Shown here: positions 15,154 to 24,635 of the stretch, piece by piece
Layout: the number at the start of each line of letters is the position of its first letter
Numbering within the stretch: the first letter of the stretch is position 1
Source of the DNA: Wolinella sp052170135
Lineage (GTDB): Bacteria; Campylobacterota; Campylobacteria; Campylobacterales; Helicobacteraceae
Direction of reading: 5' to 3'
DNA length: 60,302 bases
Assembly: GCA_052170135.1 (NCBI GenBank)
Contig: JBQNBC010000010.1
Location: forward strand, 1-60,302
Translations under genes and position numbers: made by a program
Notes under the pieces: model-generated
Seen by the model: the letters and a program-made list of their open reading frames with translations, nothing else
What the model was told of the DNA's origin: nothing
Databases searched by the model: none

Positions 15154-16149
15154 TTAGTAGTCGATAAGAGATTTTACATCATCGCCTGCTAGTCTTTTGT
15201 TTAGCTTATCGCGTGCGCCCATATAGACATCGTCTTTATAAATCTTGTGCCTAAAAAGTCCGTCTATTGCGTTACTAGCCTTGCCTGCGTATATCTCATC
15301 GCTTACGCGCTCTTTTAGCTTTTCAAATCTCCCTTTTATTTCGCCTGTGCCTTGTGGGCCTGTGCTTTTTGGTAGTGGGGGCTTTGGTAGTGGTGTGCCT
15401 TGAGGGGATTCTTTTATGCCTATGTGTCCGCTTCTTACTGTTCCATTCTGTGCCATTTTGCTAACTGCGCCACCGCCTATCATTCCTAAAAGCGCGCCAA
15501 TCCCTACATCTTTATAGTCAAGCTTCCCATCGCCTGAATAGTCGTTATACCCCCCGCTAGCTCCACCGCCCACACTGCCTATTAGGCTTCCCTTTGCGTG
15601 TTCTCTTGCCCCATTTGCGATTATGTTTAGTAGTGTTTTAGTCTCTAGTTTGCTTACATCATCTGCTTGTGGTATAATCTCGCCTAGTCGCTCCCTGCCA
15701 ATCGTCGATGGTGGGGCGTAAGGAAAAGCATCGCGGACTGTTTGCTTTTCGGCGACTGCGCTTCTTCCTGCACGCTCTTGTTTTGCCTTTGACTCTGCCC
15801 ATTCAAAGAGGTTTAGCGGGCGTGTTTGTGTTTGTGTAGTGTGTGGTTTTTGTGTTGATACATCTTTAAACAGTGTCTCAATCGCACTTGCCGTTGCGCT
15901 ATCTTTTTGCGCTCTTTGCGCTATATCTGCGCCAATGGTAGGCTCTACTTTTTCTGCCTTAGCTATATCTGCGCTTGCTGTCGCGCTTTCTATAGTTGGT
16001 GCTTGCTTTGCTTTGTATGCATTATAGGCAAGTCCTGCGCCCTTTAAGAGTCCGCCAACGCCACCACCAAGTATTGCGCTCTTGCCTGCTTCTTGTATTT
16101 TGCTAGATATCAATCTAGTATGCACCATGTACGCTACGTGAACTTTGTA
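15154..16149 (-). pseudogene. Prophage structural protein fragment, glycine-zipper rich with EF-hand-like loop
   Basis: 324 residues from the first ATG (16128), open for seven more codons upstream, with no ribosome-binding site; I read it as the C-terminal remnant of a much larger phage protein. Features: glycine-rich hydrophobic segments (GGGVGGLLKGAGLAYNAY, GSLIGSVGGGASGG, GIGALLGMIGGGA), a low-complexity Ala/Thr/Gln middle, and an EF-hand-like acidic loop DYSGDGKLDYKD. This Gly-zipper/acidic-loop/Gly-zipper pattern is typical of the large polyvalent proteins of podovirus-like prophages. Its stop lies five bases past the cysS stop on the other strand. It might be a short intact gene, but context favours a remnant. 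Confidence 0.5.
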
Positions 16150-16369
16150 TCAGCCATATATTCTCTAATTTATTTTCCTATCTTAAAACTCTATAAACTG
16201 CAAATAACCCACATCTACAAAAAGTTCTTGCGCATTTAGCTACAGCTCGTTTATCTCCATAAAATTTAATAGCTTAGGCAGTTAGCATGATTAGGAAATT
16301 AGAATTTTAAAAGCACTATCTTGAATGTAAAAGACTAACGCTTGGAAGTTATATTTCTAGAGGTTTGAG

Positions 16370-16454
16370 TGGTGCGGGAAAGAGGACTTGAACCTCCACG
16401 CCGTTAAGCGCCAGATCCTAAGTCTGGTGCGTCTGCCAATTTCGCCATTCCCGC
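16370..16454 (-). tRNA. tRNA-Leu (UAG)
   Basis: 85 bases with CCA encoded. Acceptor GCGGGAA pairs with TTCCCGC; the anticodon loop CTTAGGA sits between CCAGA and TCTGG; the T arm is GGAGG-TTCAAGT-CCTCT; a long variable arm (CGCTTAACGGCG) fits a class II tRNA. The 220 bases between it and the prophage fragment contain nothing I can assign. Confidence 0.95.
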
Positions 16455-16599
16455 TTGAAATTGAAGTGGGATTATAATTCTTAAAAACTTAAAATTCAAT
16501 TAACGTATACTATTAAGCGAGTATCGCCAAAAACCAAACAAAACCAACCACAATTCTTACGCTAAAATCAAAACAGCAAGTGAAATTAACCCGCAAAAT

Positions 16600-17415
16600 C
16601 TAATACCTAAACGCCTCCAAGCGAGCATCAAGAATCGCACCATCAACAGCCTTTATTTTATATGCGTCCACACATCGCCCAGCACCATCTAGCTCCAGCA
16701 CCACCATTTGCAACACTGTTCTGCACTTCTGTGGTACTTCAAGTCGAACAGGCATACCGGTTAAAAATCGCTCAATAGGCGCAGCTCTATCCATGCCTAT
16801 CACACCATCCATACAGCCACTCGCACCCACATCGCTAACCCCAAATGTCCCATTGCTAATCTCTAAATCATCAGTGCCAACATGCGTATGCGTCCCAAAA
16901 ATCGCGCTCGCCCTACCCTCGAGCAACCAAAACATTGCGCGCTTCTCACTAGTCGCCTCCGCATGAAAATCAACAACAATATGCGCAATTCCACATTCCC
17001 TGAGTCGCGTTACCTCATCACGTGCACAAATGAATGGATTCTCACACATAGGCATCGCAAAATGCCCCATGAGATTTAACACAGCTAGTCTACTTCCAGC
17101 TACATCATAGATCCCGATACCAGTGCCAAGCGTACCTTGAGGATAATTATGAGGACGCAGGACACGTGAGTTTGACTGTAGCAATACAGACACTTCGCGC
17201 TTGTCCCATGTGTGATTCCCTCCGGTTATTACATCCACACCGGCAGAGAATAGCTCTTCGGCACTCTTGATAGTAGTGCCGAAGCCATGACTCACGTTCT
17301 CACCATTTGCAATGACAAAATCAAGCCCCTCATGTATGCGTAGCTTCTTTAAATGTTGCGCGACCATCTGGCGACCAGGCTTGCCTATCACATCGCCGAT
17401 AAATCCAATCCTCAC
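16600..17415 (-). CDS. YmdB-family metallophosphoesterase (TIGR00282)
   Basis: 271 residues. Dinuclear metal phosphoesterase related to Bacillus YmdB, reported to hydrolyse 2',3'-cyclic nucleotides. Metal ligands appear in order: GDVIGK (residues 7-12), NGENVSHG (about 37-44), GGNHTWD (about 65-71), VDFHAEATSEK and FGTHTHVGTDD. Full length. Its start overlaps the mfd stop by four bases, so it is the last gene of the long minus-strand block. The biological substrate in Helicobacter is unknown. Confidence 0.85.
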   Translation of the reverse strand: MRIGFIGDVIGKPGRQMVAQHLKKLRIHEGLDFVIANGENVSHGFGTTIKSAEELFSAGVDVITGGNHTWDKREVSVLLQSNSRVLRPHNYPQGTLGTGIGIYDVAGSRLAVLNLMGHFAMPMCENPFICARDEVTRLRECGIAHIVVDFHAEATSEKRAMFWLLEGRASAIFGTHTHVGTDDLEISNGTFGVSDVGASGCMDGVIGMDRAAPIERFLTGMPVRLEVPQKCRTVLQMVVLELDGAGRCVDAYKIKAVDGAILDARLEAFRY

Positions 17416-20399
17416 ACTGCCTCCTTTAGTGCAGCAAAAATAACAGAAAGCAGATCGTCATCATCGCGACTTTTCGCCACTAACATGCGTTTACTTTCAT
17501 CATTAAAAATCAGAGTGATATTTTGATTGTAATTTGTTATGGTTCGTACACCACGTGCACGCGCAAGAATCTTAATTCGTATGAGCTCCAAAAACTGCGA
17601 CGTGTAGATATCTGGCTTGCCAAATCTATCGTGTATCTCTACCTCTATTTCATGCACATCCCCCACGCCCTCAGCTCTTGAAAGCCTACGATATAGCTCT
17701 AGACGTAATCGCTCGCTCTCTATTAGTTCAGGTGAAAGGAAGGCATTTACAGAGAGTTTCAAATCTACATCACTAGCTTCATTGACACTTCCTTGACTTA
17801 GCGAATGTATCGCATCTTCGAGCATTTTAAGATATAGCGCATAGCCGATTCCCTTGATGTGCCCACTCTGTGCCTCACCAAGGAGATTTCCACCACCGCG
17901 GATCTCAAGATCATGATATGCAAGCACCGAGCCACTACCTAAAAATGCGTTACTCTCAAGTGCCAACAACCGCTTTTTTGCCTCTTGAGTGAGCGATTCC
18001 CTATCGCTGACAAGAAAGTAGCAAAAGCCCTCTTTTGCTCCACGTCCTACGCGCCCGCGCAACTGGTGTAAATCCGCAATCCCAAATCTATCAGAAGAAT
18101 CGACAATAATTGTGTTTGCATTTGGAAGGTGGATTCCTGATTCTATTATCGATGTGGAGAGCATAAGCTGGTATCGGCCTTCAGCGAAGTCTATCATCGT
18201 CTCTTCACTCTCTTGCTCACTTACTTGCGAATGAAGAATCGCTATATTTAGGTTTGGTATAAGCTCTAGCAGCTCCTTTTTGCGGCGCTCCATAGTAGCG
18301 ATATTATTGTGAATATAAAACACTTGCCCACCACGACGAATCTCACGCGAGATAACCTCTTTTAAAAGAACATCGCTATACTCCTTGACAAACGTCCGCA
18401 CAGGAAGCTTCTCGCTTGGTGGTGTAAGCAACGTACTCATGCCCTTTATATGTGATAGAGCCATGTTTAGTGTGCGTGGGATTGGCGTCGCGCTCATGGA
18501 TAGCATATGGACATCCTGCGCTATTGCCTTAATTTTCTCTTTTTGCTTCACTCCAAATTTATGCTCCTCATCAACAACGATTAACGCTAGATTCTTAAAG
18601 CCAGCAGAAAGAATCGCATGTGTCCCAACGACAACATCGACACTTCCATCTTTTAGTGCATTTAGTAGCGATGCACGCTCCTTAGTGTTTAAGAATCTAT
18701 CCAACCTCGCTAACTTTATATCATAACTAGCAAATCTATCTTTAAGACTCTTGAAATGCTGGTGTGCCAATAGTGTAGTAGGTGCGACAAACGCCGCTTG
18801 AAAACCACTTAGCACAGTAGAGAGAATCGCATTCATAGCTACTTCGGTCTTACCAAAGCCAACATCACCACTTAGTAGCCTATCCATGACCCTACCGCTA
18901 CCTAAGTCAGCGAAAATCTCACGCACGCTCCTATCTTGATCGCTCGTATATTCAAATCCGCTTTGCGATCTAAAAAGCGTAAGCTCTGGAAAATCAGTCG
19001 ATATTTGATGCCCGTTTATCAACTCACGCTTTGCCGCCATCGAGACAATCTCGCTAGCAATAGCAAGCAATTTCTCTCGCACCTTCTCTTTTAGCTTAGC
19101 AAAGCTCCCTTTCCCAAGCCTATCAACCATAGGAATCGTACCACTATCAGCCACATAACGATCGATGTAATTTAGATTCTCCACGGGCAAAAGCAATCTA
19201 TCCTCGCCCTGATAGCTCAGCAAAATAAAATCACGCAAAGCACCAAGCACACGCTCCTGCACGATTCCTTTAAAAATACCAATTCCATAATCCTTGTGAA
19301 CAATATAATCATTTAGCCTAAGCTCATCGATTGCAAGGCTTGCTTGAAGTTTTCTAGCACGCTTTTTTGGAGGAATATTTAGCGAGATTATCGCCTCTTT
19401 TGGCGTTAAAATATTTAAGCAATAATCGCCAATACGTCTCTCTATGGCGAAAGAATCTGGAAGCTTAACACTCCTAAAAAGTGCTTCATTACGTGCGATT
19501 AGAGTTAGATTTTTATCTGAGTGGAGCGTAAAAAATGATAGAAAATTTGCTGGCGAAATCACGACATCACTATAACCGCTCACGCTCTCTAGAACTGGGA
19601 TTTTACAAAAAGGCTCAATTATAGAAGTATCCAAAAATCCCTCAATCTCACTAAGCTCATCTTTTGCGCCTTGTGTCATGATGGCTTTATGATGCGCGAT
19701 TAGCCTCTCGCCATTTTCGCCCAAATACCAAAATCCAAGACTTGCCAAATCCTTTGAAAACGCTCCAAACTCAGAATTGCTCACAAGCTCCTCGATCTTA
19801 CTCTGCTCCTCGCTACTAAGAGAAAAAAGAGCAGGAGGAATCAAAACACTCTCCATCTCGCCACTCTCACACATCTGTGTCTGCACACTAAATGCACGAA
19901 TACTCTCAATCTGAGTATCAAAAAGGCTGATTCTTAGCGGCGATTCTTCATGTGGCGGGAATATATCAACTATATCTCCACGAAAAGATACTTCACCCTG
20001 AAGCTCAATAATCTCGACAAACTCATAGCCATAATTAAGCAGTCTCTCTTTAAGCGCACAAAGGTCAATATCCTCGCCAAATTTAAGCTCAAAACTCTCT
20101 AGAAGCTCCTCTTTTGGCAATGGATACAAAAGCGAACGAATCGGCGAAATAAGTATAGTTTCGCGCTCTTTTCTCTCTTTATAAAATCGCCTAAGAGAAT
20201 CCAAAAGCAAGCTAAGCTCTTCTTTATAACTACGCAAATCCTCGCCAAAATGAGCACGAAAATCTGGAAAAATGACTACATTTTTACCGCAAAACCTCGC
20301 CACTTCAGCACCCAAAAAACTCTCTTTATCGTCTTGAGTAACAAGAATCTGATACGGAAAACCGCCGCCAAGTGCGTGATATAGACTACTTTGTATCAA
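17412..20399 (-). CDS. mfd: Transcription-repair coupling factor Mfd
   Basis: About 995-residue superfamily 2 DNA translocase that removes RNA polymerase stalled at lesions and recruits UvrA. UvrB-like N-terminal module (about 1-330), RNA polymerase-interacting domain (around 390-450, with DYIVHKDYGIG), then helicase motifs GDVGFGKTEVAM (Walker A), VDEEHKFGVKQK (DEEH box), SATPIPRTL and QLRGRVGRG, then the C-terminal TRCF domain. The frame opens at ATG 20456, but that would overlap ccmA by 71 bases and add residues not usual for the family; TTG at 20399, beginning the IQSSLYHAL segment, overlaps by only 14 and is my choice. Confidence 0.93.
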   Translation of the reverse strand: MIQSSLYHALGGGFPYQILVTQDDKESFLGAEVARFCGKNVVIFPDFRAHFGEDLRSYKEELSLLLDSLRRFYKERKERETILISPIRSLLYPLPKEELLESFELKFGEDIDLCALKERLLNYGYEFVEIIELQGEVSFRGDIVDIFPPHEESPLRISLFDTQIESIRAFSVQTQMCESGEMESVLIPPALFSLSSEEQSKIEELVSNSEFGAFSKDLASLGFWYLGENGERLIAHHKAIMTQGAKDELSEIEGFLDTSIIEPFCKIPVLESVSGYSDVVISPANFLSFFTLHSDKNLTLIARNEALFRSVKLPDSFAIERRIGDYCLNILTPKEAIISLNIPPKKRARKLQASLAIDELRLNDYIVHKDYGIGIFKGIVQERVLGALRDFILLSYQGEDRLLLPVENLNYIDRYVADSGTIPMVDRLGKGSFAKLKEKVREKLLAIASEIVSMAAKRELINGHQISTDFPELTLFRSQSGFEYTSDQDRSVREIFADLGSGRVMDRLLSGDVGFGKTEVAMNAILSTVLSGFQAAFVAPTTLLAHQHFKSLKDRFASYDIKLARLDRFLNTKERASLLNALKDGSVDVVVGTHAILSAGFKNLALIVVDEEHKFGVKQKEKIKAIAQDVHMLSMSATPIPRTLNMALSHIKGMSTLLTPPSEKLPVRTFVKEYSDVLLKEVISREIRRGGQVFYIHNNIATMERRKKELLELIPNLNIAILHSQVSEQESEETMIDFAEGRYQLMLSTSIIESGIHLPNANTIIVDSSDRFGIADLHQLRGRVGRGAKEGFCYFLVSDRESLTQEAKKRLLALESNAFLGSGSVLAYHDLEIRGGGNLLGEAQSGHIKGIGYALYLKMLEDAIHSLSQGSVNEASDVDLKLSVNAFLSPELIESERLRLELYRRLSRAEGVGDVHEIEVEIHDRFGKPDIYTSQFLELIRIKILARARGVRTITNYNQNITLIFNDESKRMLVAKSRDDDDLLSVIFAALKEAV

Positions 20400-20814
20400 C
20401 GGATTGCTCTGTCTTTGGCTGTTTATCACTCTTTGCAAAGAGTGATTTTTTTGCATTTACCTCCTCTTTTATCTTGCTCTCGCCCACAAAGTAGCCCTTG
20501 CGTTCGATAACTAACTCTTGTGTTACGACTTTGCCCTCAATTCTTCCTTGTGGGAGAATCTCAATCACATCACAATCGCTTAAACCAGTAAATTTACCAC
20601 TAACTACAAGTTTATCCGCGTATATCTCACCGCCTACACCGCCGCTCTTGCCAATAGTTACACTATTTTTAGAGCGTATGATTCCCTCAAATTCTCCATC
20701 AATATGCAAATTGCACTCGATGTCTATTTCGCCCTTTATTTTTGTTCCACTTGCGATGATAGTGGTGCCTGAATTTCCATTAGACTGTTTATCGTTGTTA
20801 GTAAAGATTGCCAT
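20386..20814 (-). CDS. ccmA: Bactofilin CcmA (cell shape)
   Basis: 142 residues: short N-tail, bactofilin beta-helix core (TKIKGEIDIECNLHIDG through GRIEGKVVTQELVIERKG), Lys-rich C-tail. In H. pylori CcmA organises the helix-generating peptidoglycan modifiers Csd1/Csd2 and Csd7. The ATG at 20814 has AAGGAGA ten bases upstream. The first 79 bases overlap the end of the M23 peptidase gene in another frame, and the last 14 overlap mfd, so the three are tightly coupled. Confidence 0.92.
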   Translation of the reverse strand: MAIFTNNDKQSNGNSGTTIIASGTKIKGEIDIECNLHIDGEFEGIIRSKNSVTIGKSGGVGGEIYADKLVVSGKFTGLSDCDVIEILPQGRIEGKVVTQELVIERKGYFVGESKIKEEVNAKKSLFAKSDKQPKTEQSVDTK

Positions 20815-21653
20815 TTGACGCTATTCTCCTTTTCAAAAATTTGAGTGTAGTCTTTCATGCTCCAATCTATGAATGGACGCGGATCGATATGACTTGACAA
20901 GAAACGAATCTCATAATGCAAATGGGGTCCAGAGCTTATGCCCGTATTTCCACTATGCGCGATAAGTTGCCCTTTTTTGACAAAGTCCCCTTTCTTTACA
21001 ACTAGGCGACTCAGGTGTGCATAAAAGGTCTTAAAACCAAATGCGTGGTCTATCTTTATTAGATTCCCATATCCACCATTATGATCTGCACGGGAAAAAT
21101 CAACAACCCCATCAGCCGTAGCATAGACTGGTGTACCAATTGACGCACGAAGATCTACACCCGTATGAAACTCCTGCCTTCTTAAAATCGGGTGATGCCT
21201 CCAGCCATAAGGAGCTGAAACCTGAACAGAATCTATCGGATGACCATTTGGTATCAGTCGCATAACAAAACTCTTCTGTGCGCCAGTAATGCTAGCTAAA
21301 TCGACACGTTCAATCAGGCTTAGATTCTCCTCCTCTTTCTGCACGCCAACAATCCCCTCCAAATCCTCCAAGCGATCGCTAATTGCGATTAATTCCTCGC
21401 TCTTTGTATCTATTTCAGCCTGCAGTTGCTCGTTTCTATCCTTTGTTTGTTGGTATTCCAAAAGCAGAGAATCGCGCCGCTCCTCAATCTGATGCACCTC
21501 GATAAGTAGCATTCTTATTGAGACTGAACCAAGCAATAATAACGCGACAATAAAGAGCACAAAATAGAGCAAGAATCGCCGAGCAAACTGATGTAGATTA
21601 TATTGCTTTGAGCCATTGATATCTGTGAGCGTTATCGTCAGTCTATCTTTCAT
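20736..21653 (-). CDS. M23 endopeptidase, Csd1/Csd2-like cell-shape protein
   Basis: 305 residues. One membrane helix (about 24-43), a coiled coil (about 45-110), then a LytM/M23 domain with the complete zinc/catalytic set: HTGVD (HxxxD) and GPHLHYEI (HxH), so it should be an active DD-endopeptidase cutting peptidoglycan cross-links. The ATG at 21653 overlaps the folC TGA and follows GGAG; an upstream frame extension to 21725 lies wholly inside folC and is not supported. H. pylori has two such genes here (csd1, csd2); this genome has one, between folC and ccmA. Confidence 0.9.
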   Translation of the reverse strand: MKDRLTITLTDINGSKQYNLHQFARRFLLYFVLFIVALLLLGSVSIRMLLIEVHQIEERRDSLLLEYQQTKDRNEQLQAEIDTKSEELIAISDRLEDLEGIVGVQKEEENLSLIERVDLASITGAQKSFVMRLIPNGHPIDSVQVSAPYGWRHHPILRRQEFHTGVDLRASIGTPVYATADGVVDFSRADHNGGYGNLIKIDHAFGFKTFYAHLSRLVVKKGDFVKKGQLIAHSGNTGISSGPHLHYEIRFLSSHIDPRPFIDWSMKDYTQIFEKENSVKWQSLLTTINSLMEIQAPLSSQVEQK

Positions 21654-23185
21654 CACTCCTCCAAAAGCCCTGAGTAGCACTCTTTGAACTTCTGCACCAC
21701 AGAAAACGAACCAAATACGACACAAAGTCCTCTTTTTGGTAGCTCGCCATGGAAAATCTCGGCAGGAATCGCTAAGGCTTCTAATGTTTTCAAAAGCTCA
21801 CACGTTTCTAAAATGCGTGGATTCTCATCTATTTCTAGGACATAGACACGCTCTAGAAATGGACGAAAAAGTCGCAAAATCTCAGCAAAATTTTTATCTT
21901 TATAACTGTTGTAAATAAGTGAGAATCGTGCGCCATCAAGAGTCGAAAGTAGTGCGTGCGCAGCATTTGGATTATGCCCTACATCTAAAATCACACGCCC
22001 ATGTCGCTCCGCTCTGCCAAGCAAGTCAAAATCACAAATCCTGTCAAAGTCGGGTAATACGCCAAGAATTTCCATAGCGCGATACGCGAGTGCTATATTT
22101 GCACGCTGGTAGGCTGGTAGGTGATTGTATAAAAGATAAGAATCAAGCTTGTATACGATTCTTTCGTGAGTAAGCGATTCTTGAGCCGACTTTTCTGCAC
22201 CATTTGCTATTATAGGAGCGAGGCTCGTTTCATTGAGATCAGAATCTTTCAAACCAACTTTTCCCGCCATTACTTCATCGCCTTTTGTGCTAAATGGAAC
22301 AACAGTCGATTCCTCTAGAGCTTCTGCAATACGCGCATCAGCTGCGGAGAACTCCGCGGTGCATGCCAAAGTTCTGTTTTTTTCTTTTGCGCCACCACAC
22401 AAATTGGCATTATTTGCTTGCGATGTACTAGATTCTTTACCTTTATTGCACAATGACAACTGCTTGCTTGCATAGCCAGGCTTTGGATATTCGCTATCTA
22501 AGTATCTGCATGTATCAAACCAACCGCCACGATCTAACTCTAAAATGACAAGATCGCTACCTCGCTCACGCGCAATTTCACGCGCAATTTCATTAACACA
22601 AGCAAACTCCTGCACACCAAGAATCGCTCGCCTAGCCATGCTTCTTAGCTTTGTTCCGGCGATCTCTTCAATGCTTGTGCCAAGCAACTCCTCATGATCA
22701 AACGAAATAGGTGTAAAGAGCGAGAGCTCACGCGGGATACTAGTCGTAGAATCATATTCACCGCCAAGCCCAGCCTCTAAAACTAAAAAATCACAATCCC
22801 TAAAAAGCCAAAGTGCCAAAAGCGTGGCATATTCAAAGTAGCTTGCTTCATCAAATTTGCCGGTACCTAAAATAGACTGATGTGCCAACTCTAACTCTGA
22901 CTTAGAGCAATAGCTGCCATCACGCCAAAATCGCTCGCAAAAAGAATGGATATGCGGAGAGGTAAAATGAGCAACACTAAAGCCCGCACTCTTTAACATA
23001 AGGGCAAGGAATCGCCCTGTGCTACCCTTGCCGTTTGTCCCAACAACATGAATTGTGCGAGTATGTTTTAAAAATTTAAAGTGAGATGAGAATCTACGAT
23101 ATAAAATAGGAAATCTAGATGGATCAAAAGGTGCATACTCCGCCACCTTAGAGTGGAGAAAATCCTCTAAAGCAGGGAGCTTCAC
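21653..23185 (-). CDS. folC: Folylpolyglutamate/dihydrofolate synthase FolC, with large internal insertion
   Basis: Mur-ligase-like enzyme that makes dihydrofolate and adds glutamates to folates. P-loop GTNGKGSTGRF at residues 49-59, SFDHEELLG around 171-179 and DVGHNPNAAH around 411-420 are in place. At 510 residues it is about 100 longer than usual. The excess is residues about 230-338 (22174-22498), between the central ATPase part and the segment starting YKLDSYLLYNHLPAYQR. It is compositionally odd (Ser, Ala, Asn, Lys, Glu, four Cys, no obvious fold). The frame is unbroken, so the gene looks functional. Its stop overlaps the M23 gene start. Confidence 0.92.
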   Translation of the reverse strand: MKLPALEDFLHSKVAEYAPFDPSRFPILYRRFSSHFKFLKHTRTIHVVGTNGKGSTGRFLALMLKSAGFSVAHFTSPHIHSFCERFWRDGSYCSKSELELAHQSILGTGKFDEASYFEYATLLALWLFRDCDFLVLEAGLGGEYDSTTSIPRELSLFTPISFDHEELLGTSIEEIAGTKLRSMARRAILGVQEFACVNEIAREIARERGSDLVILELDRGGWFDTCRYLDSEYPKPGYASKQLSLCNKGKESSTSQANNANLCGGAKEKNRTLACTAEFSAADARIAEALEESTVVPFSTKGDEVMAGKVGLKDSDLNETSLAPIIANGAEKSAQESLTHERIVYKLDSYLLYNHLPAYQRANIALAYRAMEILGVLPDFDRICDFDLLGRAERHGRVILDVGHNPNAAHALLSTLDGARFSLIYNSYKDKNFAEILRLFRPFLERVYVLEIDENPRILETCELLKTLEALAIPAEIFHGELPKRGLCVVFGSFSVVQKFKECYSGLLEE

Positions 23186-23186
23186 A

Positions 23187-24635
23187 CTATTCCTTTATGC
23201 CAAGTGGTCGAATTTGATTACGCCCTTGATTCTTCGCCTCATACAGTCTGCTATCAGCCAACTTTAGCAACTCTTTGCGATCATCACACTCAGTGCGCTC
23301 AGCAATTCCACCGCTTACGCTAACATTAATCCGCATGTCTTGATAAACAAATACGCTAGTCTCAATAAGCGCTCTGACCCTCTCGGCAAATCTCCACGCT
23401 TCGGAATGATTCATCTCTGGCAAAAGCACTACAAACTCCTCGCCACCATAGCGCGACACCACATCCTCTTGACGCGTGGATTGTTTTAGGAGCTTACCAA
23501 AGCTAGCAAGTACCTTATCGCCAGCCTCGTGCCCATACTTGTCATTTATTTTTTTGAAGAAATCTATATCAAAAAATGCGACAGAATAGCGACTTTCATA
23601 GCGCAAATATAGCGATTCTAAGCGATTTAGCGCATCCTCCATAGAGCGACGCGTACAAACACCAGTCAGCGCATCAGTACTAGCCTCTTCTCGTGCTTTT
23701 GATAGCTCGCTACTTAGCTCCTCCACACGCATACTAAGCGTTTCTATTTCACTTCGTTTGTCCTCGACTTCACGTGTCAACCCTTGTATATGAGAATCGA
23801 CTTGCTGAATAATATCAAGCAGGCGACCTTTTGCCTTCTCTAAAGATTTTGGATTTAATATCATGCCTTCTAGCGTCTTACCAATGTGACTAATCTCACC
23901 ACGATAGTAATCACCGGTCTGTGTGATAGTCGATAGCTTCGTCACCAAAACCTCAATAATTTCACCAAGCTCCTGCCTCTTGCGTGTCGATTCTCGCTTG
24001 TCCGCTGTTATACGTCCAGATAGAGCCTGCTCTAGTTTAGAGCGATTGTCCACTTCCATGATGGCTGATGGAGTTGCCTTTATAATGGACTTTAGCTCAA
24101 GAATCTCAGCTGGAACAAATGGTGAAATAGACGGCGCAAGAAATGGTTCAAGCACCTTTGCAAACTCCGCATTCGCATCTGACTGATCGGCACGATTCTT
24201 CAGTAGCTCATTCCATTTATCGCGATAGAATGTGAAAGATTTTGCATCATTTAACGTCTCAAGCTTTGAGAGCATATCTCGTGCAAGCTCCGCCACATCT
24301 GGAGTTTGGCTAAGAACACGAAGCATGGATCTTAAAATTTCTCGCTGGAGCTGAGCCACCTCTTTTATCTCGCCACTACTTAGGCGTGTGAGCATACCAG
24401 CTATGAGGGATATAAACTCATCAGGAGTCTTTATCACATGAGACTGTATCTGCGTCCGCGTCTTTGGGTCAAATTTCTGACTCCACCGCGCCTGCCACTG
24501 ACAATCCTCGACTGATAGTCCAGCGCTCTTTGCCTCGATACAAAACGCCTCACGATAAGCATCTGGTGTAGCCATTTGCCCTGAATTTTGAAGTCGTATC
24601 AATGTCTTTCTAACAACCTCTTTAAGATTTGACAC
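23187..24635 (-). CDS. GGDEF diguanylate cyclase
   Basis: About 482 residues. N-terminal all-helical region of unknown family (about 1-290) with a coiled coil before the GGDEF domain, which starts near STDALTGVCTRR. The active site is GGEEF (RYGGEEFVVLLP) and an RxxD inhibitory site (RQED) lies exactly five residues before it, so the enzyme should make cyclic di-GMP and be feedback-inhibited. No signal peptide or membrane helix, so probably cytoplasmic. The GTG at 24635 has GGAGGGGG six bases upstream and overlaps the lptE-like gene by 14 bases; the longer frame to 24710 is unlikely. H. pylori has no gene of this type at this locus. Confidence 0.9.
   Translation of the reverse strand: MSNLKEVVRKTLIRLQNSGQMATPDAYREAFCIEAKSAGLSVEDCQWQARWSQKFDPKTRTQIQSHVIKTPDEFISLIAGMLTRLSSGEIKEVAQLQREILRSMLRVLSQTPDVAELARDMLSKLETLNDAKSFTFYRDKWNELLKNRADQSDANAEFAKVLEPFLAPSISPFVPAEILELKSIIKATPSAIMEVDNRSKLEQALSGRITADKRESTRKRQELGEIIEVLVTKLSTITQTGDYYRGEISHIGKTLEGMILNPKSLEKAKGRLLDIIQQVDSHIQGLTREVEDKRSEIETLSMRVEELSSELSKAREEASTDALTGVCTRRSMEDALNRLESLYLRYESRYSVAFFDIDFFKKINDKYGHEAGDKVLASFGKLLKQSTRQEDVVSRYGGEEFVVLLPEMNHSEAWRFAERVRALIETSVFVYQDMRINVSVSGGIAERTECDDRKELLKLADSRLYEAKNQGRNQIRPLGIKE

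Noticed and set aside
15150..16370. vacA or autotransporter remnant downstream of cysS.
   Set aside because: The translated fragment shows phage-type glycine zippers and no autotransporter-like sequence.
20400..20456. ATG 20456 as the mfd start.
   Set aside because: It would overlap ccmA by 71 bases and add a tail encoded antiframe to the bactofilin C-terminus; TTG 20399 fits the family start better.
21654..21725. Upstream extension of the M23 peptidase frame (24 extra residues).
   Set aside because: It lies wholly within folC; the ATG at 21653 has a GGAG site and overlaps the folC stop by one base.
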